DNA from: an uncultured Clostridia bacterium
GTDB lineage: Bacteria > Bacillota > Clostridia > Christensenellales > CAG-138
Length of the DNA stretch: 16,154 nt
Direction of reading: 5' to 3'
Assembly: GCA_937900325.1 (NCBI GenBank)
Contig: CALCEX010000218.1
Coordinates: 1-16,154 of the forward strand
Part shown: piece by piece, positions 1 through 5,542 of the stretch
Numbering within the stretch: position 1 is the first letter of the stretch
Layout: every line of letters begins with the position of its first letter
The notes under the pieces: generated by a model
The model's input: only the letters and a program-made list of their open reading frames with translations
Database searches by the model: none
What the model was told of the DNA's origin: nothing
Program-made: the position numbers and the translations under genes

Positions 1-201
1 GTCCATATCGGTATCCGCAAAGCCGAAATCATGGCAGATACCCAGAATGTGTTCAAGGGCCTTCTTGCACTCCGGTCCGAAGGGGGCGCCGGGCTGCGCC
101 AGCTCAGCATGGCTGACGCTCTTAAAGCTAACCAGCTTCTGAAGGTCCTTTATCATATCCGCGCTGTGCTGTTCTATCCAAAGATCTACCTTGCTGTTCA
201 C
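1..201 (-). CDS. M20-family dipeptidase (PepV/Sapep type), N-terminal 67 residues only
   Basis: The gene runs off the left edge, so only the N-terminus is present. Translation from a GTG at 199-201 gives a protein starting MNSKVDLWIEQHSADMIKDL, followed by LQKLVSFKSVS and then PGAPFGPECKKALEHIL. This layout (helical start, a 'LV-x-F/I-x-SV' strand, then a Gly/Pro-rich loop with PFG and KAL) is how PepV/Sapep-like zinc dipeptidases of family M20 begin. These cytoplasmic enzymes cleave dipeptides. The GTG start is supported by an excellent AGGAGG-type ribosome binding site just upstream (about 207-213), and no ATG lies near it. The metal-binding residues fall outside the window, so the assignment rests on N-terminal resemblance alone. 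A TATAAT-like box lies upstream at 269-274. Confidence 0.72.
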   Translation of the reverse strand, partial: MNSKVDLWIEQHSADMIKDLQKLVSFKSVSHAELAQPGAPFGPECKKALEHILGICHDFGFADTDMD

Positions 202-268
202 GTTATCTCCTCCTGAAAGTTTATTGTATGTGTATTTATGCCGAGTACGAATTGCTTTGGATGTATCT

Positions 269-297
269 ATTATACAATATATGTATAGTTTTTGCTA
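269..297 (-). promoter_or_regulatory. Possible promoter of the dipeptidase gene
   Basis: Read on the minus strand there is a perfect TATAAT (269-274), 68 nt before the GTG start. The hexamer 17 nt upstream, TAGCAA (292-297), is a poor -35 and overlaps the stop codon of the solute-binding protein gene. No terminator hairpin is visible between the two genes, so read-through is also possible. Confidence 0.4.
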
Positions 298-1173
298 CCA
301 CCCATATTGAGCGTAAAGCTGCTCCAGTTCCCCGGAATCCCGCATTTCTTTTATGACCATCGAGGCCAGCTCCGAAAGCACCGTGCTGTCTCCGGGACAC
401 ATCACCTTGTAATCTATCGTGCCTATAACCAGCGTAGTCTCGGTTATGGGATACTGGGTGCGGAGCTCATTGAACACCTGCCGGGGCAGCACCGCGCCGC
501 CTATCTCGCCCCTTTCGAGGGCGGAAAGCATATCCGGATAGGAAGCATAGCCCTTTTTCTCTATACCCAGCGAGCCGTTTGCCGCAAGGTAATCCGTCAG
601 CGTTATATCCTCTGCGGTCTTTCTCAGCTTGTTTGACTGTATATACCCCACCGTAAAGTTCTTCAGCGCAAAGGCGCTGGTGCCGTTTTTGACCACCAGT
701 ATGCATTCCTCGGTATAGTAGCTGTCGGAATAGGTGTATTTGGCGGACATCTGGCTGGCCATATGGGCTATTACGATATCCACGGTGCCGTCGTCTATAT
801 TGGTGCCGGCAGTCATTGTCGTCACGTCTCTGAAATCGACCCGGCTCTCGGGGGCAGCGTCCGGAAGCAGCTTCGCCGCTATCCTTCGGCCCAGTTCCTT
901 TTCCAGCTCCATGCCCGGCATATCCGGTATCACGCCTATGCGCAGCACGCCCCGCTCCTGTATCGTCTTTACCTCCGCAGAGGACATAAGCTGCGCTTCC
1001 GCCCTGCCGAATATTAAAGCCGCGGCCAGTATGAGCACGCCCGCGGCGGCGGCGGCTATCCCCCTCCGCCACGGCTTGCCCTCATCGCCTACCAGTGTGA
1101 AATTCATTCGCCTGAAGTTAAGCTGTATCCTGCGCAGCTTCCTCCGGTACCGCCTTATGATATCCCTTCTCAT
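295..1173 (-). CDS. Membrane-anchored solute-binding protein, family 3 (amino-acid type)
   Basis: The protein resembles periplasmic/extracellular substrate-binding proteins of family 3 (SBP_bac_3), which capture amino acids for ABC importers. Numbered from the ATG at 1173 (292 aa): an Arg-rich cytoplasmic tail (1-37), a hydrophobic segment (38-56) ending FGRAEA, then a bilobed binding domain starting GVLRIGVIPDMPGMELE (75-91). Within that domain VDIVIAHMAS and YTYSDSYYTEECILVV match the family pattern. There is no lipobox cysteine, so it is probably tethered by an uncleaved helix or released by signal peptidase rather than lipidated. No permease or ATPase gene lies beside it. The start is uncertain. 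An in-frame ATG at 1257 would add 28 residues of atypical sequence that overlap a good promoter. An ATG at 1107 would leave a 66-nt leader. The ATG at 1173 falls almost exactly at the predicted transcription start. Confidence 0.75.
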   Translation of the reverse strand: MRRDIIRRYRRKLRRIQLNFRRMNFTLVGDEGKPWRRGIAAAAAGVLILAAALIFGRAEAQLMSSAEVKTIQERGVLRIGVIPDMPGMELEKELGRRIAAKLLPDAAPESRVDFRDVTTMTAGTNIDDGTVDIVIAHMASQMSAKYTYSDSYYTEECILVVKNGTSAFALKNFTVGYIQSNKLRKTAEDITLTDYLAANGSLGIEKKGYASYPDMLSALERGEIGGAVLPRQVFNELRTQYPITETTLVIGTIDYKVMCPGDSTVLSELASMVIKEMRDSGELEQLYAQYGW

Positions 1174-1179
1174 GCTTTG

Positions 1180-1208
1180 ATTATATCCCGGCGCAGAAAA
1201 CTTTACAA
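1180..1208 (-). promoter_or_regulatory. Promoter of the solute-binding protein gene
   Basis: On the minus strand TTGTAA (1203-1208) is followed after exactly 17 nt by TATAAT (1180-1185). It is one of the better sigma-A-type promoters in the window. Transcription should begin near 1173, the same position as one candidate ATG. Confidence 0.65.
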
Positions 1209-1279
1209 GTAAACAAATATGGGGAGCGGAGCCCCCTTTTGTTTTATCATTATTCATTCCTCAGCCGGCCGGTTTATGG

Positions 1280-1292
1280 TATACTGTATAAT
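1280..1292 (+). promoter_or_regulatory. Possible -10 region for the DIP1984-family gene
   Basis: TATACT (1280-1285) and TATAAT (1287-1292) lie 31-43 nt before the ATG at 1323, in the divergent intergenic region. No convincing -35 hexamer is visible 16-18 nt upstream of either, so this is weak. Confidence 0.4.
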
Positions 1293-1322
1293 AGAAAAGT
1301 ATAAAAAAGCGAGGTAAAAAAT

Positions 1323-1775
1323 ATGAAGCTGGCAGAAGCACTCTCAGAGAGGGCTGATATACTCAAGCGCATACAGCAGCTTCGGAGCCGTCTCAGGCGC
1401 AACGCCCTTGTGCAGGAGGGGGAAAAGCCCGCCGAGGATCCTCATGCGCTGCTGGAGGAATACGGGCGCCTCTGCGAGAGGTATGAGGAGCTTATACGCC
1501 GCACCAACCTCACCAATGCCGCCACCTTCTGCGGCGGCGAAACGCTGACCGCCCTTCTGGCCCGCCGGGATATGCTCATAGAGCGGGTCAGCGGCCTGAA
1601 CGACTTTCTCCAGGAGGCCAGCAACACCGCAGCGCGGGCTACCCGCAGCGAGATAGTCATACGCAGCACCGTTGACGTCTCCGCGCTGCAAAAGCAGGCG
1701 GACGAGCTCTCAAAGCAGCTCCGGGAGCTGGACGTAAAGATACAGGGGCTTAACTGGACCACCGAGCTTATTTAA
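1323..1775 (+). CDS. DIP1984-family (septicolysin-like) coiled-coil protein
   Basis: The 150-residue protein matches what I know of the DIP1984 family, small helical proteins named after a Corynebacterium diphtheriae gene and sometimes annotated as septicolysin. Recognisable family segments are MKLAEALSERADILKRIQQL at the start, NALVQEGEKPAEDP (28-41), RTNLTNAATF (60-69), TRSEIVIRSTVDVSALQKQADELSKQLRELD towards the end, and a terminal NWTTEL. Nearly the whole chain reads as amphipathic helix with heptad spacing, so a helical hairpin or coiled coil is likely. There is no signal peptide, and the haemolysin-like name is not supported by any mechanism visible here. The ATG follows a GAGG ribosome binding site at 1311-1314. 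The stop lies only a few bases before the structured RNA that follows. Confidence 0.82.
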   Translation: MKLAEALSERADILKRIQQLRSRLRRNALVQEGEKPAEDPHALLEEYGRLCERYEELIRRTNLTNAATFCGGETLTALLARRDMLIERVSGLNDFLQEASNTAARATRSEIVIRSTVDVSALQKQADELSKQLRELDVKIQGLNWTTELI

Positions 1776-1784
1776 GCTTCGATC

Positions 1785-1980
1785 GCGATGGTAGCGCCAC
1801 CGGGCGGGCTTCCTCCCCCGGCGGGAGTAAAATGCCGGAAAGTTACTGGTTCGCGGGGAGCAGCGAGGCGGTTCGAATCCGCTTTACAAATATGCTCAGC
1901 ATATTTACAGCAGCACCGAAACAGAGCAATTTTACTACCGATGAAGCCGGCGGGGGCGCGAGGGCGGGCATGGGGAAAAG
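1785..1980 (+). ncRNA. Structured non-coding RNA with T-loop and pseudoknot; candidate raiA-motif RNA
   Basis: No convincing gene occupies this interval, but it is dense in pairing. GGTAG (1790-1794) can pair with CTACC (1935-1939), and AGTAAAAT (1826-1833) with ATTTTACT (1929-1936). Inside lie these hairpins: CCGGG/CCCGG (1800-1804/1817-1821); GCCGG/CTGGT with a 7-nt loop (1834-1850); TCGC/GCGA (1851-1854/1863-1866); a GCGG/CCGC arm with loop TTCGAAT (1868-1882), a perfect tRNA T-arm; and AAATATGC/GCATATTT (1888-1906). GGCTTC in the first hairpin (1807-1812) also complements GAAGCC (1943-1948), which would make a pseudoknot. It is not a tRNA, because no acceptor, D-arm or anticodon arm of tRNA form exists around the T-arm. 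Size, pseudoknot and clostridial host agree with the raiA motif as I remember it, but I cannot check the consensus. It could also be a leader of the downstream flavoprotein operon. Confidence 0.6.
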
Positions 1981-2014
1981 ACACGGATATTTTTAATATA
2001 AGGAGATAAACAAA

Positions 2015-2638
2015 ATGTCAAAGGTATTGCTCATAAATGGCAGCCCGAATGAGCGCGGCTGCACATATACCGCGCTTTGCGAGGTGGCGGCATCCCTTGA
2101 GAAGAACGGAGTTGAGACGGAGATGCTTTATCTCGGAAAGGCTCCCGTGCCGGGCTGCATAGCCTGCGGACGGTGCAGGAGGGACGGTCTCTGCTCCTTC
2201 GGTGGGCAGATAAACGACATAATCAGGCGCATAGACGAGTTTGACGGGATAGTAGCAGGCTCCCCCGTGTATTACGCCTCCGCTTCCGGCCAGATAACCT
2301 CATTTATGGACAGGCTGTTTTACGCGGCGGGCAGTAAAATGCGCAAAAAGGTGGGCGCGGCTGTAGTATCCTGCCGCCGCGGCGGCGCTTCCGCCGCTTT
2401 TGACCAGCTAAACAAGTATTTTTCCATTTCCCAGATGCCCATAGCCACCTCCGTATACTGGAATCAGGTACACGGCAATACCCCGGAGCAGGTACGCGAG
2501 GATAAGGAGGGGCTCCAGACCATGCGCTGTCTCGGGGAAAACATGGCGTGGCTCATAGGGTGCATCCGGGCGGGCAAGGCCGCCGGCGTTGCGGAGCCGG
2601 AGCAGGAAAAACGGATCGCCACGAATTTTATACGATAG
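2015..2638 (+). CDS. NADPH-dependent FMN reductase / iron-sulfur flavoprotein-like
   Basis: This is a flavodoxin-fold protein of 207 aa. MSKVLLINGSPNERGCTYTA gives the first beta strand and the phosphate-binding loop (GSP at 9-11) for FMN. FDGIVAGSPVYYASASGQ near the middle is the second flavin-contact loop of the FMN_red family, followed by the 'MDRLFY' helix. Residues 48-60 carry C-X2-C-X2-C-X5-C (C48, C51, C54, C60), which resembles the compact cysteine motif of iron-sulfur flavoproteins (Isf) that hold a 4Fe-4S cluster. A cluster is therefore plausible but unproven. It is probably a cytoplasmic NAD(P)H-linked electron-transfer enzyme of unknown substrate. It is the first gene of a four-gene run. 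Its ATG has a strong AAGGAGAT site at about 2000-2007, just after the structured RNA. Confidence 0.85.
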   Translation: MSKVLLINGSPNERGCTYTALCEVAASLEKNGVETEMLYLGKAPVPGCIACGRCRRDGLCSFGGQINDIIRRIDEFDGIVAGSPVYYASASGQITSFMDRLFYAAGSKMRKKVGAAVVSCRRGGASAAFDQLNKYFSISQMPIATSVYWNQVHGNTPEQVREDKEGLQTMRCLGENMAWLIGCIRAGKAAGVAEPEQEKRIATNFIR

Positions 2639-2650
2639 GAAAGATACGAT

Positions 2651-3508
2651 ATGAAGCTCTTGCTTTTGATAGGGCCGCTGGATAAATTATTGGCGGATAA
2701 CGGACTGAGCTGGCTTACTGCGGCGGGAAATATAGCCCTCGCCTTCCTTCTGGCGCATGTGGCGGTAAAGGTCGTGGGCAAGGCAGCAAAGGCAGTAGTC
2801 AATGGCCGCTTCAGAAAGATGCAGGATCAGCCTTACTTTACCCATAGGATGGATACCGCCGTATCGCTTGCGGTCAGCATAAGCCGCTATGTGTTTTATT
2901 TTATCGCCATAGCGGTATCCATAGGCGAGCTGGGCCTTGCGGGGGCTATGAATTCCATGCTGGCGGCCGCCGGCATAGGCACCCTTGCCCTTGGCATAGG
3001 CGCGCAGAACCTCATAGGCGACATAGTGACAGGGATGTTCCTGCTCTTTGAGGATCAGCTTTCGGTAGGCGATTATGTGTCCATAGGCGGCTTTGAGGGG
3101 ACTGTTGAGGAAATAACGCTCCGCACCGTCACATTGCAGGGCTGGAGGGGAGAAAAGACCATTATTCCAAACGGCCAGGTCAAGTCGGTGGTCAACTACT
3201 CCCGCCGTGATTACCTCGCGGTAGTGGAAATGAACATAGCCCAGGAGGCGGACGCGGACAGAGCCATGGCAATAATGCACGAGGAGCTTGCAAAGACCAT
3301 AGCTTCCCTTGGCATAAAAGCGCCCATACAGGATTGGGGCGTAGTGGCTGAGACTGCGGATTCCGTTACCCTTCGTATAAGCGTGCCTACGGACGCCATG
3401 AATCAATGGCAGATACAGCGGAGCACCATAGCCGCCGCAAAGAAGCGCTTCAGGGAGGAGGGCATAGACGGCCCTACCGACAGGCACATAATAAAGGAGA
3501 GCAAATAG
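2651..3508 (+). CDS. Small-conductance mechanosensitive channel, MscS family
   Basis: The 285-aa protein has three predicted membrane segments: near residues 20-40, 70-93, and the pore-lining TM3 around 98-120, whose Gly/Ala-packed sequence is AGIGTLALGIGAQNLIGDIV. These are followed by the MscS beta domain with FEDQLSVGDYVSIGGFEGTVEEITLRTVTL and TIIPNGQVKSVVNYSR, both classic family signatures. The C-terminal part is the cytoplasmic alpha/beta cage. Such channels open under membrane tension to release solutes during hypo-osmotic shock. The gene starts 12 nt after the flavoprotein stop, with AGGA overlapping that stop as its ribosome binding site, so translation is probably coupled. Of its 25 isoleucine codons, 22 are ATA. 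Confidence 0.93.
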   Translation: MKLLLLIGPLDKLLADNGLSWLTAAGNIALAFLLAHVAVKVVGKAAKAVVNGRFRKMQDQPYFTHRMDTAVSLAVSISRYVFYFIAIAVSIGELGLAGAMNSMLAAAGIGTLALGIGAQNLIGDIVTGMFLLFEDQLSVGDYVSIGGFEGTVEEITLRTVTLQGWRGEKTIIPNGQVKSVVNYSRRDYLAVVEMNIAQEADADRAMAIMHEELAKTIASLGIKAPIQDWGVVAETADSVTLRISVPTDAMNQWQIQRSTIAAAKKRFREEGIDGPTDRHIIKESK

Positions 3509-3509
3509 C

Positions 3510-3722
3510 TTGGTAACGGAATTTGGCCTTGGGGACAGGATACTCATGAAAAAGCCCCACGCATGCGGCAGCTCGGAATGGACGGTCACCCGCACCGGGG
3601 CGGATATAAAGATAAAATGCTGCGGCTGCGGCAGAATAGTAATGCTGGACAGGCAGGAATTCATCAAAAAGGCAAAGAAGAACCTCACGGAGAACAGCAA
3701 AAATGAGAGCGCTCAGGACTGA
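3510..3722 (+). CDS. DUF951 protein (YyzM-like zinc-ribbon-type small protein)
   Basis: This small protein of 70 aa starts at TTG (3510-3512), one base after the MscS stop, with AAGGAG at 3495-3500 as ribosome binding site. It has the DUF951 pattern: an N-terminal beta strand (FGLGDRILMKKPH), ACGSSEW, TRTGADIKIKC, CCGCGRIVMLDR and a basic C-terminus KKAKKNL. C19, C37, C38 and C40 are placed where a metal site could form, but I cannot show metal binding. Function of the family is unknown. As I recall, members in Bacillota often sit beside mscS and the GTPase gene ychF; here only the mscS neighbour is present. The 3' end overlaps the next gene by 20 bases. Confidence 0.85.
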   Translation: MVTEFGLGDRILMKKPHACGSSEWTVTRTGADIKIKCCGCGRIVMLDRQEFIKKAKKNLTENSKNESAQD

Positions 3723-4245
3723 AAAAAACAAGGCGAAGCACAAGGCCTTTTCCGCCGTGAACTGGGCATGGGGAATAACCGCGGCGGCGCTTATGGTGAC
3801 GCTGATATTCACGGTATGGTTTACCGGCATACGGATCACGGATCCCGGCATGAGCCCCACCCTTTATCCTGGCGATGTAATACTCTTCGATAAGCTGTCC
3901 ATGTATCTTTCCATGCCGAAGCGCGGCGAGGCCTATGCCTTTCGCAGCGACTCCGGAACCGGAATAGGCCGCATAGTCGCGCTGCCCGGGGACAGGGTAG
4001 CCATTAAGGGCGGCAAGGTGTATATATCGGGCTATCTCCTTGACGAGTCCGCCTATAAGCCCACCGGCAGCTGGGATATGGACGAGATAACCTTAAAGCA
4101 GGGCGAATTTTTCATAATGCCCGACGACCGCGAAAGCGGCCTGCCGGATGTGGCCGCAATGCGCGTAAAGCAGGAGCGGCTCATAGGCCGCGCGGCCGTT
4201 CGCGTCTCCCCCCTCATCACGGCATGCTTCTTTAGCGCAAAATAA
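3703..4245 (+). CDS. Signal peptidase I homologue lacking both catalytic residues (pseudoenzyme)
   Basis: The fold signatures of peptidase family S26 are clear in 180 aa. There is a cytoplasmic basic tail and one membrane helix (about 22-42). Then come box B DPGMSPTLYPGD (47-58), box D GRIVALPGDRVAIKGGKVYI (89-108), and a box-E-like region FFIMPDDRESGLPDVAAMRV (136-155). In active enzymes box B reads S-M-x-P-T, with serine the nucleophile, and box D reads K-R-(V/I)-x-x-L-P-G-D, with lysine the general base. Here the serine position is Gly49 and the lysine position is Gly89. Ser51 lies two residues further on and is not equivalent. I therefore infer a non-catalytic relative, perhaps a binding or scaffolding protein. 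The gene overlaps DUF951, has its own GGAG site, and ends directly in a terminator. Confidence 0.85.
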   Translation: MRALRTEKNKAKHKAFSAVNWAWGITAAALMVTLIFTVWFTGIRITDPGMSPTLYPGDVILFDKLSMYLSMPKRGEAYAFRSDSGTGIGRIVALPGDRVAIKGGKVYISGYLLDESAYKPTGSWDMDEITLKQGEFFIMPDDRESGLPDVAAMRVKQERLIGRAAVRVSPLITACFFSAK

Positions 4246-4271
4246 AAAAAGCGGCAGACGCCGCTTTTTTT
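4244..4271 (+). terminator. Rho-independent terminator of the flavoprotein-mscS-DUF951-S26 operon
   Basis: A perfect stem of A7-GCGGC (4244-4255) against GCCGC-T7 (4260-4271) with loop AGAC. It starts inside the stop codon. The symmetric A/T tracts would let it work in both directions. Confidence 0.93.
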
Positions 4272-4338
4272 GCTTATAGCGTCCTGTCTATATGGTCCTC
4301 CATCTTCCTTTTTATGCTGCTGTTCCAATGCATTGCTT

Positions 4339-4359
4339 TGTAAAAACAATGTTTTTACA
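4339..4359. promoter_or_regulatory. 21-bp palindrome, candidate operator
   Basis: TGTAAAAAC (4339-4347) and GTTTTTACA (4351-4359) are perfect inverted arms around AAT, ending 20 nt before the -35 box of the araC-type gene. The position suggests an activator or autoregulator site. A half-similar TGTAAAATA lies in the promoter spacer at 4389-4397. The binding protein is unknown; the adjacent AraC regulator is one candidate. Confidence 0.5.
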
Positions 4360-4379
4360 TTCTTTAGCGCAAAATTTGT

Positions 4380-4408
4380 TTGTCACATTGTAAAATATGT
4401 TATATGAT
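4380..4408 (+). promoter_or_regulatory. Promoter of the AraC-family gene
   Basis: TTGTCA (4380-4385), 17-nt spacer, TATGAT (4403-4408), giving a start near 4415 and a very short leader before the ATG at 4429. Confidence 0.6.
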
Positions 4409-4428
4409 AATTAAGAGAGGTGACGGCG

Positions 4429-5265
4429 ATGGAGATGATAAACAAGCGGGGCTACCTTAAAGAGGATTTCCGTCTGTTCCATATAAGGGATCAGGTGGAG
4501 CTTGAGCTGGGCTATCACTATCACGAGTTTGACAAGATAGTGGTATTCATGACCGGCAACGTCACCTATGTAGTAGAGGGCAAGGCGTATTTCTTAAAGC
4601 CATGGGATATACTGCTGGTGCCGCACAACCAGATACACCGGCCCATAATAGACCCTTCCGAGCCATATGAGCGGATAATACTCTGGGTAAATGCGGACTA
4701 TCTCCGCCGCCACTGCCTGGGCGGGGACGACCTGCGCCAGTGCTTTACCATGGCCGAGGAAAAAAGCTTCAGCCTGATACGTCCCGAAAATGCCGGCAGG
4801 GTAACGCTGATGAAGCAGCTCAACACGGTGGAATCCGCCATGAGCGCGCAGGAATTCGGCCATGAGCTGCTCTCCCGCACCACCTTTTTACAGTTTATGA
4901 TAGAACTGAACCGCATTGCCCTGAAGGATCACACTGTAATGGTGAAGGAGGCGTTTCGCAGCGACCCCAAGCTGGAGGAGATAATCGCCTATGTGAACGC
5001 CAATCTGGAGAAGGATCTGTCGCTTGAGTCCATCGCCAGGCAGTTTTACATGAGCAAATCCTACCTCATGCATAAATTCAAAGAGATGACGGGATACAGC
5101 GCCCATAAATACATACAGCAGAAGCGGCTCATACAGGCCGCGGAGCTTATTCGGGACGGGACGCCGGTAGTAGAGGCGGGCCAGCGCTGCGGCTATGGCG
5201 ATTACTCCGCTTTCCTCCGCGCCTTCAAGAAGCTGTACGGGGTGAACCCGAGCGAAATAAGTTAA
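4429..5265 (+). CDS. AraC-family transcriptional regulator with N-terminal cupin sensor
   Basis: The protein has 278 aa from the ATG at 4429. This start follows the GAGAGG site at 4415-4420 at normal spacing; a GTG at 4420 would bury that site. The first half is an AraC-type cupin: ELGYHYHEFDKIVVFMTGNV, YVVEGKAYFLKPWDILLVPHNQIHRP and a 'YERIILWV' strand, the usual small-ligand pocket. The last 100 residues are the double helix-turn-helix: LSLESIARQFYMSKSYLMHKFKEM is the first and CGYGDYSAFLRAFKKLYGVNPSE the second, including the conserved 'F-x-RAFKK-x-GVNPSE' tail. It probably activates carbohydrate or related uptake genes, but no target operon lies next to it, so the ligand is unknown. Its own promoter sits beneath a 21-bp palindrome. 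Confidence 0.93.
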   Translation: MEMINKRGYLKEDFRLFHIRDQVELELGYHYHEFDKIVVFMTGNVTYVVEGKAYFLKPWDILLVPHNQIHRPIIDPSEPYERIILWVNADYLRRHCLGGDDLRQCFTMAEEKSFSLIRPENAGRVTLMKQLNTVESAMSAQEFGHELLSRTTFLQFMIELNRIALKDHTVMVKEAFRSDPKLEEIIAYVNANLEKDLSLESIARQFYMSKSYLMHKFKEMTGYSAHKYIQQKRLIQAAELIRDGTPVVEAGQRCGYGDYSAFLRAFKKLYGVNPSEIS

Positions 5266-5267
5266 AA

Positions 5268-5289
5268 GGAACGGCATGACTGTTCCTTT
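5268..5289 (+). terminator. Terminator hairpin of the AraC-family gene (copy 1)
   Basis: GGAACGG (5268-5274), loop CATGA, CTGTTCC (5280-5286), followed by TTT. It begins two bases after the stop codon. A near-identical hairpin lies at 5494-5516, on the far side of the palindromic element. Confidence 0.65.
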
Positions 5290-5294
5290 CAGTC

Positions 5295-5485
5295 TGTCGA
5301 AAAACCTTGGGGTTGTTAAGGGGCCGCAGCCCCTTAAATTAATTCCGGCTTTGGCGACAGGTGCGTCAAAACGGATGAAAGCCCGGAGGGTTTCGCACTT
5401 TGCGGGTTTTGCCGCCCGGGAACGAACGTGAGAGGCAAAACCCGAAAAAAACTCGAAAAAGTGGCCTTTAGCCACTTTTTCGACA
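5295..5485. repeat. 191-bp palindromic element with 10-bp terminal inverted repeats (MITE/REP-like)
   Basis: Ends TGTCGAAAAA (5295-5304) and TTTTTCGACA (5476-5485) are perfect inverted repeats, with weaker similarity continuing outwards for several bases. Inside are three long stems: TTAAGGGGC/GCCCCTTAA (5316-5324/5329-5337), CGGGTTTTGCC/GGCAAAACCCG (5403-5413/5434-5444) and TCGAAAAAGTGGC/GCCACTTTTTCGA (5453-5465/5471-5483). There is no credible coding region. The architecture resembles a miniature inverted-repeat element or a bacterial interspersed palindrome family, and I would expect further copies elsewhere in the genome, which I cannot test. It lies between the convergent AraC and DUF695-RraB genes. 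Confidence 0.65.
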
Positions 5486-5493
5486 CTCTAAAG

Positions 5494-5516
5494 GGAACGG
5501 CATGACCGTTCCTTTT
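5494..5516. terminator. Terminator hairpin (copy 2), between convergent genes
   Basis: GGAACGG (5494-5500), loop CATGA, CCGTTCC (5506-5512), then TTTT. It differs from the hairpin at 5268-5289 mainly by C for T opposite a G, turning a G-U pair into G-C. A-rich sequence on the left and T-rich on the right allow use from either side, so it can also end the minus-strand gene that stops at 5543. Confidence 0.6.
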
Positions 5517-5542
5517 ATATTTGCGCCGGCTTCCGCGCCTTC

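Noticed and set aside
1827..1887. A tRNA gene suggested by the perfect T-arm GGTTCGAATCC at 1870-1880 and GTAAA/TTTAC arms around it
   Set aside because: Only about 61 nt between the arms, a 5-bp acceptor at best, no D-arm of tRNA form, no U before a plausible anticodon, and no CCA. GTAAAAT pairs better with ATTTTAC at 1929-1935.
1788..2009. Small open frames on both strands across 1772-2009
   Set aside because: Composition is dictated by the GC-rich stems of the structured RNA; no ribosome binding sites or similarity to known proteins.
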